From the NCBI GenBank assembly GCA_033063855.1, contig CP093829.1:18321537-18385536 (forward strand): a DNA stretch of 64,000 bases, in the 5' to 3' direction. Shown here piece by piece: positions 13,201 to 25,500 of this stretch. The notes beneath the pieces were generated by a model. That model worked only from the letters and a program-made list of their open reading frames with translations, had not been told where the DNA came from and made no database searches. The stretch is from Smittia aterrima (lineage: Eukaryota; Arthropoda; Insecta; Diptera; Chironomidae). Every line of letters starts with the position of its first letter. Within the stretch, counting starts at the first letter, position 1. The translations under genes were made by a program, and so were the position numbers.

Positions 13201-15629
13201 CGTTCCGTGCATTTTGAGTTATTTTCATTCAATCATAAACCAACAACAGCAACACACACGAGAACTTATTTTTTTTACGCTTGCAAAAGGAATTTTCTGC
13301 TTAACGAGTCAATAATTCTTGCATTGCGAACTTGAAGAGGGAAAGCAGTGAGCAAAGCGAGGATTGCGCCAAATAAGCTAATTAGACATGCTCGCTGGTC
13401 TGTCAATTTCACTTGCTTTATCGTCAGAGGAATTTGTGTTGCACTGAGTTATTCGTTGAACGATAGCAGAGAGCGTGTCATTAAAGAACTCTTTTATTTA
13501 AGCTTTGCAAAAGAAAATCGTAGCAAAACAACTTAACAAATTAATTCAAAAGCGCATTACTTTGATTTAATTCCCGGAAGAATTTGAAAGCTTCTAATAA
13601 GAGATTTTCCTGTAATTTTCCACTCGCACTTCAACTCAATTTGTCTCCGGTCAGCATAAGTCGGAAAACAATTTTCCTCTCGCTCATCATGTTCTCGAAG
13701 TGTGCTCGTTGTTGTTTTCAATTGTTTGTAAAGCTTTCTGTGTTGTGTCTGCCGGAAAAAAAAGTTTTGTAATTCCTACTCTGCGATTGTTTATTGATTC
13801 ATGATTGCAAATTTATCGAGACTTTATAAGTCGATAATGATCTTTCGTGTACACAACCCAAACTCCTCGGATGGAATTTCAAGTGTCGTCCAAAAGAGAA
13901 CAAAGAGAGTTCTGATGATTGTTTTTGATAAAGACTCTCGACTGATCGGAATGCTAATTCGTTTTTATGTTCAACATGAACGATAATATAATGTCCAATT
14001 ACGTGTCGACGCAGCAATTATATCAATTAAGCCATTGACAGTTGAAAAGAATCAAAGTTGAATGCTTAATAATTATCAGAGCGGCCTCGTGGGTGGCCTT
14101 AGTTAGCTCGTCTCTGATTTCGAATCATTGTGTTCATTCATTCCCGTTTCGGGTTAAGAGTTTAACGATCGAGTACAATAAAACAACAAATTGGCGATTT
14201 GTTTCACAGCTTAGCGTCCCGTGTTACAGAAAATGGCGCCAAATCGTTGCTTGTCGACTCATCTCGAGTTACATTTTAATTATACTTTGAAGGGAAGTAT
14301 GAATGGATGAGTAGTAACCTTGTTGCAATGAGATTGTTTTTCACGGCTATAAAACATACAAACACGAAGCCCAAGAAGTGCAGAAATGTAAGTCTCTTGG
14401 TGACTGAACTCTCTCGACGCATAAACACGAGAACTTAATGAAGGCATTTTGACGAAGAGTCATTTAATTTACGCTCCTGCTGCCATCAAGCCGTAGTAAA
14501 ATCTTTCTTTTCCCGCGTTATTCTTGCTCTTCCATTTCCCACACGTTCGCCTAACGACAGCAGACCCTCAGAATGGTCGAAGAAGCAACGAGAGAAATTC
14601 TTATGCTTTATAGCACATTAATTGTTGACTTCTTATTTTGTTTCGCAAGACGAGCGCAAAAAAAAACTCAAGGTTTATTGAACCAGACATTAAAAAAGCC
14701 ACACGAGAATGAGGAGAAGCATGAGAAGCGATTCGATAAAAGAAAAACATAAATTGATGTTTTCGCGAGCACACAGGAATTCTCTTCTCCCTTTGCGCGA
14801 TTTAAAAGTTTTAATGGTTTGTTGTGATGTTTTATTGCTTTTTGTTTCTCGTTCTTCGGCTGCGTTATTTTTATGCACAAAGTTTCATTTCATTCTTTCC
14901 GAAAAACGAAATGAAAACAACATTTCCCGCTTGAGGTTGCCTCTTCAAGAGACTCGACCGTCATCAAAAGTAAACTATTTGATTTTTATGTTAATTCGGG
15001 TTCGTCGATGTGTCATTAATATTAATTAAGTGGAATTGTGCGTTCAAAACTTCATTACGGCTGTGGCTTTAAGGAATGTAAGCATCTTGGATTAGAGACG
15101 GTAGTTAGAGAAATGAAGAGAGAAGGAAATTTCCATCAGACACAAATTTATGCTAATCTACGAGAAATGTTTCGTTTTGATTTAAATCCGTGACATTTTT
15201 CATGTCTCTTCACATTAGAGCTTGTCGGGGAATAATTTGATGATACAAAGCGAGAAACTTTCCGAAAGATTTCCACGCAGAGACATCAGTCGATGATTAA
15301 CATAAAAATGATGTTTCGTTTCGGCTTCAAACTCGTCTCTCCCTCCCCGGTTGCTGACAGTGATGGATATCGATCAATAAGAGGGAGAAGACAAAAAAAA
15401 GTTAGGAAAAGAAAACAAATAAAGAATTATTGCTTAATTATCAGACGACAATCCGTGACTTGAGAGTGACAAATGCAGGGCGATGAACTCTTAGAAGTAA
15501 TTTTAGAATCAAAGTTGTTTTTCTTCTTCTCGTATTTATCTGAATAAAAAGGGCGACGCGAGAAGAAAGACAACATCCAATAAATAATCTCTTGAAAAAA
15601 GCCATAGCTCTGACAAATTAACATAAACC
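10298..15629. other. AT-rich stretch with no recognised gene
   Basis: No product or RNA was recognised. A (GA)n run lies near 10519-10531. The sequence just right of the donor-like site at 10297/10298 (minus strand) contains CTAAC followed by about 85 nt of pyrimidine-rich, AG-free sequence, which is the layout of a distant-branch-point acceptor. The open frames at 12433-12778 on both strands are products of A/G-rich and C/T-rich runs. Confidence 0.45.
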
Positions 15630-15865
15630 CGAGCTTGTGCTTTGACGCTCAATGGCTTCACACGTGCTGGCTGTGGAAGAAGAGCTCCAAGATTAACGAT
15701 GATGTCAATAAAACATCGTTTGGTTTCCTGTTCAGCAATTGACTTTAATAGCCGAACTGCAGGTGAAGAGTTCAATAAATTCCCAATCAAACTCAGCCAC
15801 AAATCATTCAAAGCGCTTCCAAAAAACCGTTGTCGAACATCCGGTAGAAGAGATTTCTTTTGGAA
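15630..15865 (-). other. Open segment of globular composition, possible orphan exon or gene fragment
   Basis: The minus strand is open from 15910 to 15536. The part translating to about 75 residues between 15630 and 15865 has a balanced Leu/Ala/Val/Pro/Arg composition (internal string IVNLGALLPQPARVKPLSVK), unlike the Phe/Ser/Lys-rich noise around it. A good acceptor-like tract ending CTGCAG falls inside it at about 15760. The open segment ends exactly where repeat copy 2 begins. I cannot assign a family. It could be a real exon, a relic captured beside the repeat, or chance. Confidence 0.18.
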
Positions 15866-16500
15866 GTAATTTGATTTATGGCGACCGATAAAAATGCATG
15901 AGAATGTCACACAACAGCTAATTAATTAGTTCTCTCGATGATAAGACGAAAGGGGAATTGAATTTGTCAATGGATGCAGATATCGCTGAGGAGTCAAGTC
16001 TGACGTTTCCTCTTTGGGTTCGTGTCTGTTGTCTGCTTGAGATAAGCGAGAGAAACTATTTTGCATTCATCGAGTGAATGGCTGAAGGTCTTTCGACTCT
16101 TGCGTCATTCAATTCCATGAATCCAACGAAATTCGTGGCAAAAGTACAAGTCGAGAACTTTTCCCAACTCAACTTAATCTCCAGAGCAATGAAAAATTCA
16201 TCCGAAAAGAAAACACGCAATAAAATTTTCCAAGCTTGTTCGTTTGAAGAAATCAAAACAAAACGTAAAACTACAAACACAGACGAGTTTCCATTGACCT
16301 GCGAGACTTCATTTTCGACTCGACTCGACGTAGACTCACGCACACATTTAGGAAAAAATATTTTGTTTTCCATCTTCTTCTCACAAAACATTGGAAAATG
16401 TTTGGGTGAATGTTGCCGACGATAGAGACAAACGAGCAGACACAACAATAATACAACCACGACCGATGCTTTCGCTTCCATGTCTCTTGCTACTACGTAG
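15866..16500 (-). repeat. Inverted dispersed repeat, copy 2
   Basis: This is the reverse complement of 290-925 at about 98% identity. The inner boundary is sharp at GTAAT (15866-15870). The outer end merges into a perfect 14-bp palindrome, CTACTACGTAGTAG, at 16490-16503, of which copy 1 retains only the TACTACG half. Open frames at 16056-16481 (minus) and 16078-16425 (plus) lie inside the repeat and differ from those of copy 1 by frame-changing indels, arguing against a selected protein. The two arms could pair as a 635-bp stem or serve as substrates for inversion of the 14.9 kb between them. Confidence 0.9.
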
Positions 16501-19500
16501 TAGGATAAGAAGTTTGTATCATGATCATGCGCAATGAAAATTTTCTTCCCGACTCATCCACACAACAAAATCGAGCTCGAACTTTTCCCTCCAAATAGAG
16601 AGGGAAAGAAAGAAAATTTAGGGCAAATTTATGTTGGTCTTTGCTTTCGCTTCCGTCGTCCTTTCAGTCAAAACACACAACGCGCATATTTCTTGATTTT
16701 CGGGTTTCAATGTGAGTTTCATGCTTTGCTCCCGACTTTGTCCTCTGACTTGGATTGCGCCAAAACCAGAAATTTTCTTTTTCTCCCGTCGAGTCGAAAA
16801 TGCCGAGGGAAAATTTTCTCCGTCAAAATAAATACTAAAACTCTGCTTGTGTGTTCGTTCGTGGGAGACGATGAGAAGGGAACAGAAATATCAATAATCT
16901 CCTCTCGGTCTGCCAGTCGTTGAATTTGCGACAAAGAACGCCTGGAGCGAAAAGTTTTCATTCCTTTTGCCAGCCTGTCGTATCAATGAATAAAAATTTG
17001 ATAACAGAAACGTTTTATAGGCAAACACATGAGCGTAGTAAATGGAAAATGGCGCCAAAAGCAAAGATAAGCGCATGAATGATATAAATAAAGAGAAAAA
17101 CGTTTATATCAATTTTTTGTCATCTTGTGACTTGTCACACATTTCGCTGTTGTTCGAGTGAGTGAGAGCGAACGTAAATGCACGAGCTTTTATCGATTTT
17201 AATTGGGTCACGAACAAGCAGGAAAATGATGACGAGTAGTTGTCAGCTTGACCTACTTCTTCCACACCCGACATCGACACAGATTGGCAATCAAATTTCC
17301 TCTCGAACTTTATCGTAATTTAATTACTTACGACCTAATGGACTTTTCTCTTCCCTCTTCTTTGTAATTTTCTTTTATTCCTGTGCGTCGCTCATTTTGT
17401 AAGTCAATTCCAGCTCATGAAGAGAAAGTGGTTCACCATAATGAGGATCAAATTGCGAAACCTACATTTGGCCTGTTGTGTTCCTTAATCCCGAAGTGAA
17501 ACCTTTGAAATTTGCATTCTCTTTTAGAAATCTTTTTTGTCTTTTCGAAACTTTTTGACCCTTTTTCCCTTTCATGAGCTTTGAAAATTTTCCTATTGAT
17601 GAATCAAACGAATCTATTACGTTACAAGTTTCAATTTAAAACCTGAGCTCACGAATCGAAAATGTTTGTGAGTGTCATTCATAATCTCAACGATGAGAGA
17701 GACAATCGCAAATTATGCAACGTGAATTTCAATTCTGAGACGTCAAGAGTCCATCCGATGAACTTCCTGTGTTTGTTCATGTTCCCGACTCTAAAAATAG
17801 CGACGACGATGTCGTTCTTGTTAACGCGAGTGGCGCTTAAAAATTCATTCTCGTAAAAGTTGAAGTGCTTTAAGCTTTTTAACGCATGCATCGATAGTCA
17901 CGCTGAACTTGTCGATTCAGTCATTATCCTGATTCCTTTAATCACTGAGCTTCACTGAAAGAACTTTGCTAAAGTATTCTCTCTTTTCCGGTGCTGTAAT
18001 TAGTGTAAAATAATTTATGACGTTAGAGATGGAGCTCGACACGCAAAGGAATATTAATTAGAACTCGAGCATGAAGCTCTCAATTATTTAATTTACTCAA
18101 AATGTTCGCGTGGACGAATACACTTTCCAAATCGGTTTAAACTTTCCAATGAGCTCCTCTCGCTTCTTAATCAGCAGATGAATCAATTATTCATTCAAGG
18201 CTCAAGCAGAGGGAAAATGTTTTATGATGAAACTCATTTGACAAATTCTCACATCACATTTCATTAAACGCGTTAAAACTATTTTTAACGAAAAACAAAT
18301 TTTCGGCTCGAGATTTAAGACATTTCTTATGAGTTCTAATTTCTTTTTGATTTATGGTCTCTTCGTTCACTCGTCGTGAGCTTCTTCGTCGATCTCCAAC
18401 GACGTCAACGACGGCTTGTTCATGACGCAATGCAAACGAGGAAAAAATGGATTTATGAATGAAACTTTGTCGCTGCCTTCGATCGTTCCGCTTTGACGAG
18501 TTCACTTAACTCGAAATAATTTTTTGTTTTTCAAAGTTTTTGTCCGTTTACTGTTCGCTTGTGACAATTACTGCTCTCATTTATCCAACAAAGGTATTTG
18601 TGCTTCGAGGTGTTAAACATTTCCGGGAGCTTCAGTGTTGACCGTCACTGTCAATTTGGGAAGTAAACAAATTTCCTCATCGCTTAAAGCCTTTGTTCAC
18701 TTCAGTCTCTTTCGTTTGACCGTTAACATCTTTCTATTCAGACACATCTCGTTTTGTCTTGAATATAATCGATTGCACTCATGAAAATCGTTCATCCAGG
18801 AACAAGAATTATTTGCGAAAGAATAAAAGAGCAAAAGTATGAAGTTGATTTCCGTTTGATTTACGATAACATTACAATTCATTGATTTGTCCCGCATGTT
18901 GAGGAAATCTTCAATTTTCTTCTATTTTTCGACGATAAATTCCCAAACGAAGCGTTGTCAACGTAAACTTCTTCGTTTGGGTTCATGACTCACAAGTGCA
19001 CTTATTGAATTACTTTCTGGAACCGTTGGTTTCCAACTCCGTGTAATAATAAATTGCCAACGATTTATTGATGTAATGAAGAAATAAAATGCCAAACAGA
19101 TCGACTTGTTTACTTTGAACACTTTCGCTTGTTGTTGTTTTCGCTTTAACGTTTTACAATTTGTCATAAGTCGTCGTTACTTGGAAACTCTCGAATAAAT
19201 TTGATAACAAGGACAGACTTTTCTTTTAAACACGTCAATCTGAATTTCCTTTGGTTCAAGGTTTGTCTAAAGGCCTTCAACCTCTGGTGTCCTTTCTATT
19301 GACTTCGATCTGACAAATCTGATAAACACCGGTCGACAAGAATGGTAAACAATTCGTCCGAAACGATTTTTATTTTATTTTTACGACTTCTTTTCCGATG
19401 ATTCGGGATCGAAAAAAGTTTTGGCATTTCTATTAAAAAATTGAGAATCTAAATATTATCGATTAGCTTCAAAGCGTTGACGATTTATGTGATATTAGCC

Positions 19501-22500
19501 GATTATCGATTTCTTAGCGCGGGAATACTTCGAAGAAGGAAACTTTTCTTCGATTGACAAGTACACGACTCTGTTCTTTCTCAAATCGCATTGACTTCAT
19601 TAAGTATTTATAAACTCAATTATCTCCGTAACGTGTAAGAGAGAAACGAGCTGTTAAAGATCGACAGGAATCGCCTTATTAATGTATTCCATTACAAAGC
19701 TTCCAACTGGCGTCGAATTAATGCAAAAACATTTCTCGCTAATTTATTCGCTCGACGCCACAACGGCCAATTAACGAGATTCAAATTAATTCACCGTTCA
19801 CCGGCCGAATGAATTTAAAAAAATATTTCATGCCGAGTAAATTGCAAAACTGCAATGCAGAGCTTATCGTTACCGATGATAGAGAAGTTAATTTTGATAT
19901 TCGAGAAGCAGCAAAAAAAAAAGAGTATTTTTAGTTTTTTTCCCATGGATGGAAAGCATTCTCCCGCATAATATGTCTGCCGTTGACATTCCATTATCTT
20001 TCTGCTTTGTGCACATGTAACAGATTATCTGAAGGAAAAGTTGTGATAGAGTCTGAACGAGAAAAGCCTCGACCGGAGAGAGGACGACGTTGAAAAGCGG
20101 ATGAAAATTCATTTTTATACATTCAACAAATTGGCTTGCCATCGAATGATGGTAATAGAGATGAAAATATCATTATAGGCAAAGAAAGCGATGTAATAGG
20201 AGCATAAGAGATTCCCTCAAACTTTATTTATCCGGACGAATCCCTTACGAACTATCACAGAGCTCAGATAAGCATCATCATCGTTTCCTTCATCGTGGAG
20301 TCAGGTCACATATTCGTGATAAAATTTTCACTCACATAAATTGCGTCGCAAATGACGAATTTGCTTTGGATTTGTCGCTTACGAGCTTACGAGTCGAGTC
20401 GAGTTGGAATTATCATCCGCAATGAATAAAATCCGCAAAAGGACGAAAAAAAAAAGAAGTTCATATAAACTTTTCTTCTCCATTAAATTGTTGATGTTGT
20501 GTAAACAAGCAGCCAGAGCTTTCTAGTCGGGATTAAAAACTGGAGGAGATTTATCACAGATTGCAGTTTCCTCTCCCCTTTTGCAGTGGAATTGAATCAT
20601 AAAGAGACCATTGTGCATTACAATGTGTAACATGATTTAACGAGGAATCGCTTTTAATGTCTGAAGTCATTTCCTCTGTTCGTTCTTGCCACTGGCGTCG
20701 CTCGCTTTACATTATTGTGCAATTTAATGTTTCTTTGCCTTTTTTTACTCTCGAGCTGTAAATTAAAGATTTGGACTGTCGTAAGTTTCGAGTTACATTC
20801 AAAGCACATAAGAGGACTTAAAATATCATCGGACACAGAATTATAGTCGCAATATTGCAGTGAAGGCGCCCGCTGCCAAGAGCTCTTTCGAATAATGTTC
20901 TTCAAACTCAGCGAGAATATTAAACAAACGCCTTACAGACGAAAGCCACTAATTTTATGGCTTTCTCCCGGTTTTTTTTTTATTTTTTGCACACCCTGGC
21001 TGCAGAAAAAAAGTTTGTGTAACGTTGGCATAAGATAAACGCTTCGCAATTTGCATAAACGGTCGTGTTACATCCCGCTTTAGCATCGCATGCAACAGTT
21101 GAATCCCGGGGATGGCAAAACGATAAATTATTCTAGCGAAAACCAACAATATGCGTCAACAGCGACTCCAATAATTCATAAACGATTTTATAAGCTCCCG
21201 TAAATCATTTGCCGCTGCTACCTTATTGTTGCAGTGGATAAAATGCCTTTTTTGGTCGCTGTTGTGCATCAGAGTTCAAGAGTGAGTCGCGAAAAGTCTA
21301 ATGAACGTCATCAGTTGGCGCCAATAAAAATTATTCTGTGTTTATGATTGTTTTGCAATGACAATTGGCAAAGCTGCTTTTCGAGTTAGTCGCACGCTCT
21401 CCATCAGATCGATTTGAGATTAACTGGCTAACTTCCAGTGGACGAAAGCGGCGAGTTTGAATCATCGCTCGCAAATTGAGAGAACAATAATTTATTCTTT
21501 TCGATAATGATTGGAAAATTATGCAATGCGGATTAATGAACCGTTCATTGAACATAAATTTCAGAACGTTTTCCTCTATTTTTCCATTAGCGATTTCGCT
21601 TCGATGATTCCGCCTCCATTTCAATCGCTTAAATCATTCGAAAGGAAGAATGAAAGGGTTGCACCACCTACGTCGCCTTCCTTATGTCTTCACAAGTCAT
21701 CGAATTTATCATTTCCGCACATTAACATGATCGATACCATAATTTTATTACCTTTACGACTCTTTCTCACAAACAGTTTTCATCTCCCCACAAGAAAATG
21801 TTTTCGTTCTCTTGAATTGTTTATTTTGCTCTCAGCCCAACAACTTTTTATTGCCATAAAAGCATATTTGAGTTCGGAACATACATCACAAGCTCTTTAA
21901 ATCGAAAATGAATATCATCGATGATGGAAAAAGTTGCGGTGATGCGAGAGAGAGAAGAAGATGGAGAGCATTCGACTCAAAAGAGTTTTTGATGAAAACG
22001 CATAAAAACTTTCATGAAGAATTTATTCGATTGAATTATTGGCCTCGTCCTGGCAACCGCAATGTTCCATCTCATAATAAAATGTAAATTGAACTTTCTT
22101 GCCTCTTCCGAAAGGGAGATGGAAACTTCCCGAGAACTTCTCTCCTCCACTTTCACCCTCTTCGTGTATGCTTTGAAAGATGAAAGGTGAAACTTTTTAT
22201 GAAATAAGAAAATTCAATTCGAGAAGAGTGTGGAGCGATTCGAAAGTATCAGAAAATCACAAGCGGTCGATGGAAAAGTTTCGCAAAACGTCTTTTATTC
22301 CCCAACCAACTCATAATAAATCACACATCGAACTTCCCAACGCCAACCTTAATTGCCTTTTAATCTTGTTTCGGAAGCATTTAACACTTCATAACTCTCA
22401 CAGTGATTCTCACAGTGAGAAAACTTACATGAGATTTGCAAAGTCGGCTTTAAAGAGCATTAAATTTCAATCTGAAGGAATAAAGCTTTGTAAACAATGA

Positions 22501-25500
22501 GCTTATTAAGGATGAAGTCGTGCATATTGCGTCAATATTTCATCCCTTACATTATGCATTCTCGCATCAGCTCTAATGATGATTATGAATTTACATTGCG
22601 TTCACTCACTCACCCACTCACACTTCTCGTGTCATCAGCGAGACTTGGTTATCGTACGAGGAGAAATTCTCTGAAGGGGATTGATAAAAATATGACTGAA
22701 AAATTCTATAATCCACACATCCACCGAATGAATATAAATTATTATTTTTATCGCTCACATTCTGCCTTTTCTTCTATATTATCATAATGTAGATTTAGAT
22801 TTGTGCGATTTAAACAGACGCAGGAAGTGCTTTAAATATTTATGATTTCTCTCCTCGCTCTACTCGATTGCTTGACTGTCGCCATGAGGGAAGAAGATTC
22901 TTCGCCTCGTCTTGTTACCAAGCTGCTGATGCGACATGCTGAAAGTTTTAAAAGAAAATGATTTTTCAATGTGCTGTCAATCATTAATCTTATTATTCAG
23001 AGAAATGTTTTCCGGGAAATTCTTGTTTCGCGTGACTAAGAGGATTGCAAAAGTGAAAGAAGGAAAAACGAGCTCATCTAGAAAGAATAGACAGGATTTC
23101 CAACAAGGAGCAATATTGAATTCGTAAATAAATTTTTATGTTTCTTTGATCTGCTTAATGTTCCTTGAAGCTTTGGAGATAACCGGAAAACGCGAGTTCG
23201 ATATTTGATTCCTTTCGTTTGGGAATATTGAAAAATTTATTGAATAAACATGTGTGCTCGATGTCATGATTGACTGGAGCCAAGAAATATGTTCGATTCT
23301 GTTGTTCGACAACGACATCAACAAGCCCCGGAAACTTTTGAATAAAGCTGTAAAACTTGCCATAAATAATTACAGAAGTCGACGATATCATCAGCAGTGA
23401 AAGAAATATTTTTATGAACTATCAAAATACGTTCATGACACTTGAACCGAAACAATAAAGAAAAAGAGACGAAGAAGGGAACAAGGAAAATATTTTTATG
23501 TTCCTTTTTTGTTCTTCTTTTGAACATTATACACGAACAGCATAAAAAGACATCGAGGCTTGCTTGGGTGAAGAGAGGGTGAGTGGGTTGGTTTGTAGTA
23601 TTTTGAGAGTGAAGGAAACAATAAAAATGCCATTGGAAATTTGATCCTTTCTCAAACAATTACTCTCTTACCCTTTATCCTTGAATCGAGCGGTTGGGAG
23701 TGAAAGCACGACAAACACGAGACTACTCCGAAAAATGTTTATCGCATCGAGAGATGAATTCGATATAGCAGCGTAGCATATCATAAAGTGGAGTGGCGCT
23801 CGTTCTATTTTGAGTCGTAAATTTTATGTTTGAATATTTGTTTGATCATCAAACTTTTGATGGCTCCACGGATAAAAAAAAGTTGAAACAAATATTGAGT
23901 CGGAAATCGAAATAAAACTTCTTCCAAAAAAACAGTTAATTTCCTTCATTAAAAATTCATTTTGTTTTTCACGTTCGATGCGAGAGTCGACCCATCTGTT
24001 GACTTAATCCTTCTGTTGATGTAATAAATTTTGAACTCGGAAACTTCGTCAAGAGATCGTTAAAGAAATGAGATCAGCGGAATTGATTTGAAGAAGCGAA
24101 GACTGTTTACATTTAATATTTTCTCCTGCAAGGCTTCTGACGATGTCGGTGAAGGAAAATATCATGAATAATTTATAGATCCATTAGCTTTTGCTTAAAC
24201 ATGGGAAGCGAATAAATTCGATGCGGAACCTAAAAATAAATTTATGGATTCATCAATGAACGACACGCACCATTCATAAATCAAAATTCAAACCAGGTGT
24301 CCTGTTCGTCTTATCACTTCGCCACTAACAAATTACCAAGACATTAATTCCAATTTCGCTGAATCAACAGAAACTTTCTTCCCGAACGAGGACATCGATC
24401 CTAGTCTTGTTTCCCTCTTTCGTCACTTTCACGCCTTAACTTTGATGAATCACATCACTCCATCATTGTTAGAGCTCCGGGAACACGAAATTATTTAGAT
24501 TGAAATACTCAACGCAGCAGGTAAATCAACATTGCGTAAATAATAACTTTTTGGACATCTCATTTACACTTCACCGACTTCATCTAACGGAGGAAATATT
24601 TTTCTGGAGACTTTTACAAGAATCTTAATCAACAGCCGCCCCACGCGTAATAAATCCCACAGAAAATTTATTCGACAGCAGCTAAAAATGAAATTTCTGT
24701 CTTATCAGCAAACAAAAGAAGAAAAGTCTGCTTAACAATCGCGGAAGAAGAATTTGCTCGTGAAAAACTTTGAGTTCCTTCTTTTTCTCTTCGAAAGTTT
24801 AAAGACGATTAATTTAACGCCTTTCGTTGATGTTAATTGCTTGTGAGACGTCGTCGAGGAAAATCTTAAACGTCGAAACTGATCAAAAGTTTCATCAAAG
24901 ATTTCTCGTTTATGAGTCGTAGTTCGTTGATTGTTCTTCCGAGTCGCATAAAAATAAACGGCTCATTATGTAATTACGGTCGAATAAAAATTTGCTCTTT
25001 ACGTCGTTCGTGCATGGTTTTCTGGGTAATTAATTAATGGACTTTATTGTTTCAACGTCGCGTCGAAAACAATTCAAGGAGAACAACTCGAAAGTTTTTC
25101 CTTTATTTCATAATTTAATTTCGGTCTCGATTGAGGTCTTGCCGCAGTGTCTCGTTCAATTACATGGTAAACACTAGAAACGGCATTATTTATTCAGCCA
25201 AACGATCATTAAGGCCATGAACGTCGAAGTGGGACAAAAAGTCCTTCCCTGAGCTTCTCTCAATGTAAACTCCGAATCGAAACACTCGACCGTCATGCAG
25301 AATTAATGCAGCCGGAAAGAAATTAATTAAAATTCATAATTTGCCTCTTCTAGCTTGAGCCTCTCCATTTACTCAAGCAGTTCTCATTCACCTGAGCCAT
25401 TAATTGTTTTCCTTTTTCCCTGTTCCTCTCCTTTGCTTTCTTTCCCTTTTCCACTTTGCGATGACGATGAAGTGGCCTTGCGCTTTTTAACCATTGAATC

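Noticed and set aside
23650..23830. Open run of some 50 codons ending at a good donor GTAAGAGAG on the minus strand
   Set aside because: No acceptor, partner exon or recognisable protein; such runs are expected by chance in 27 kb.
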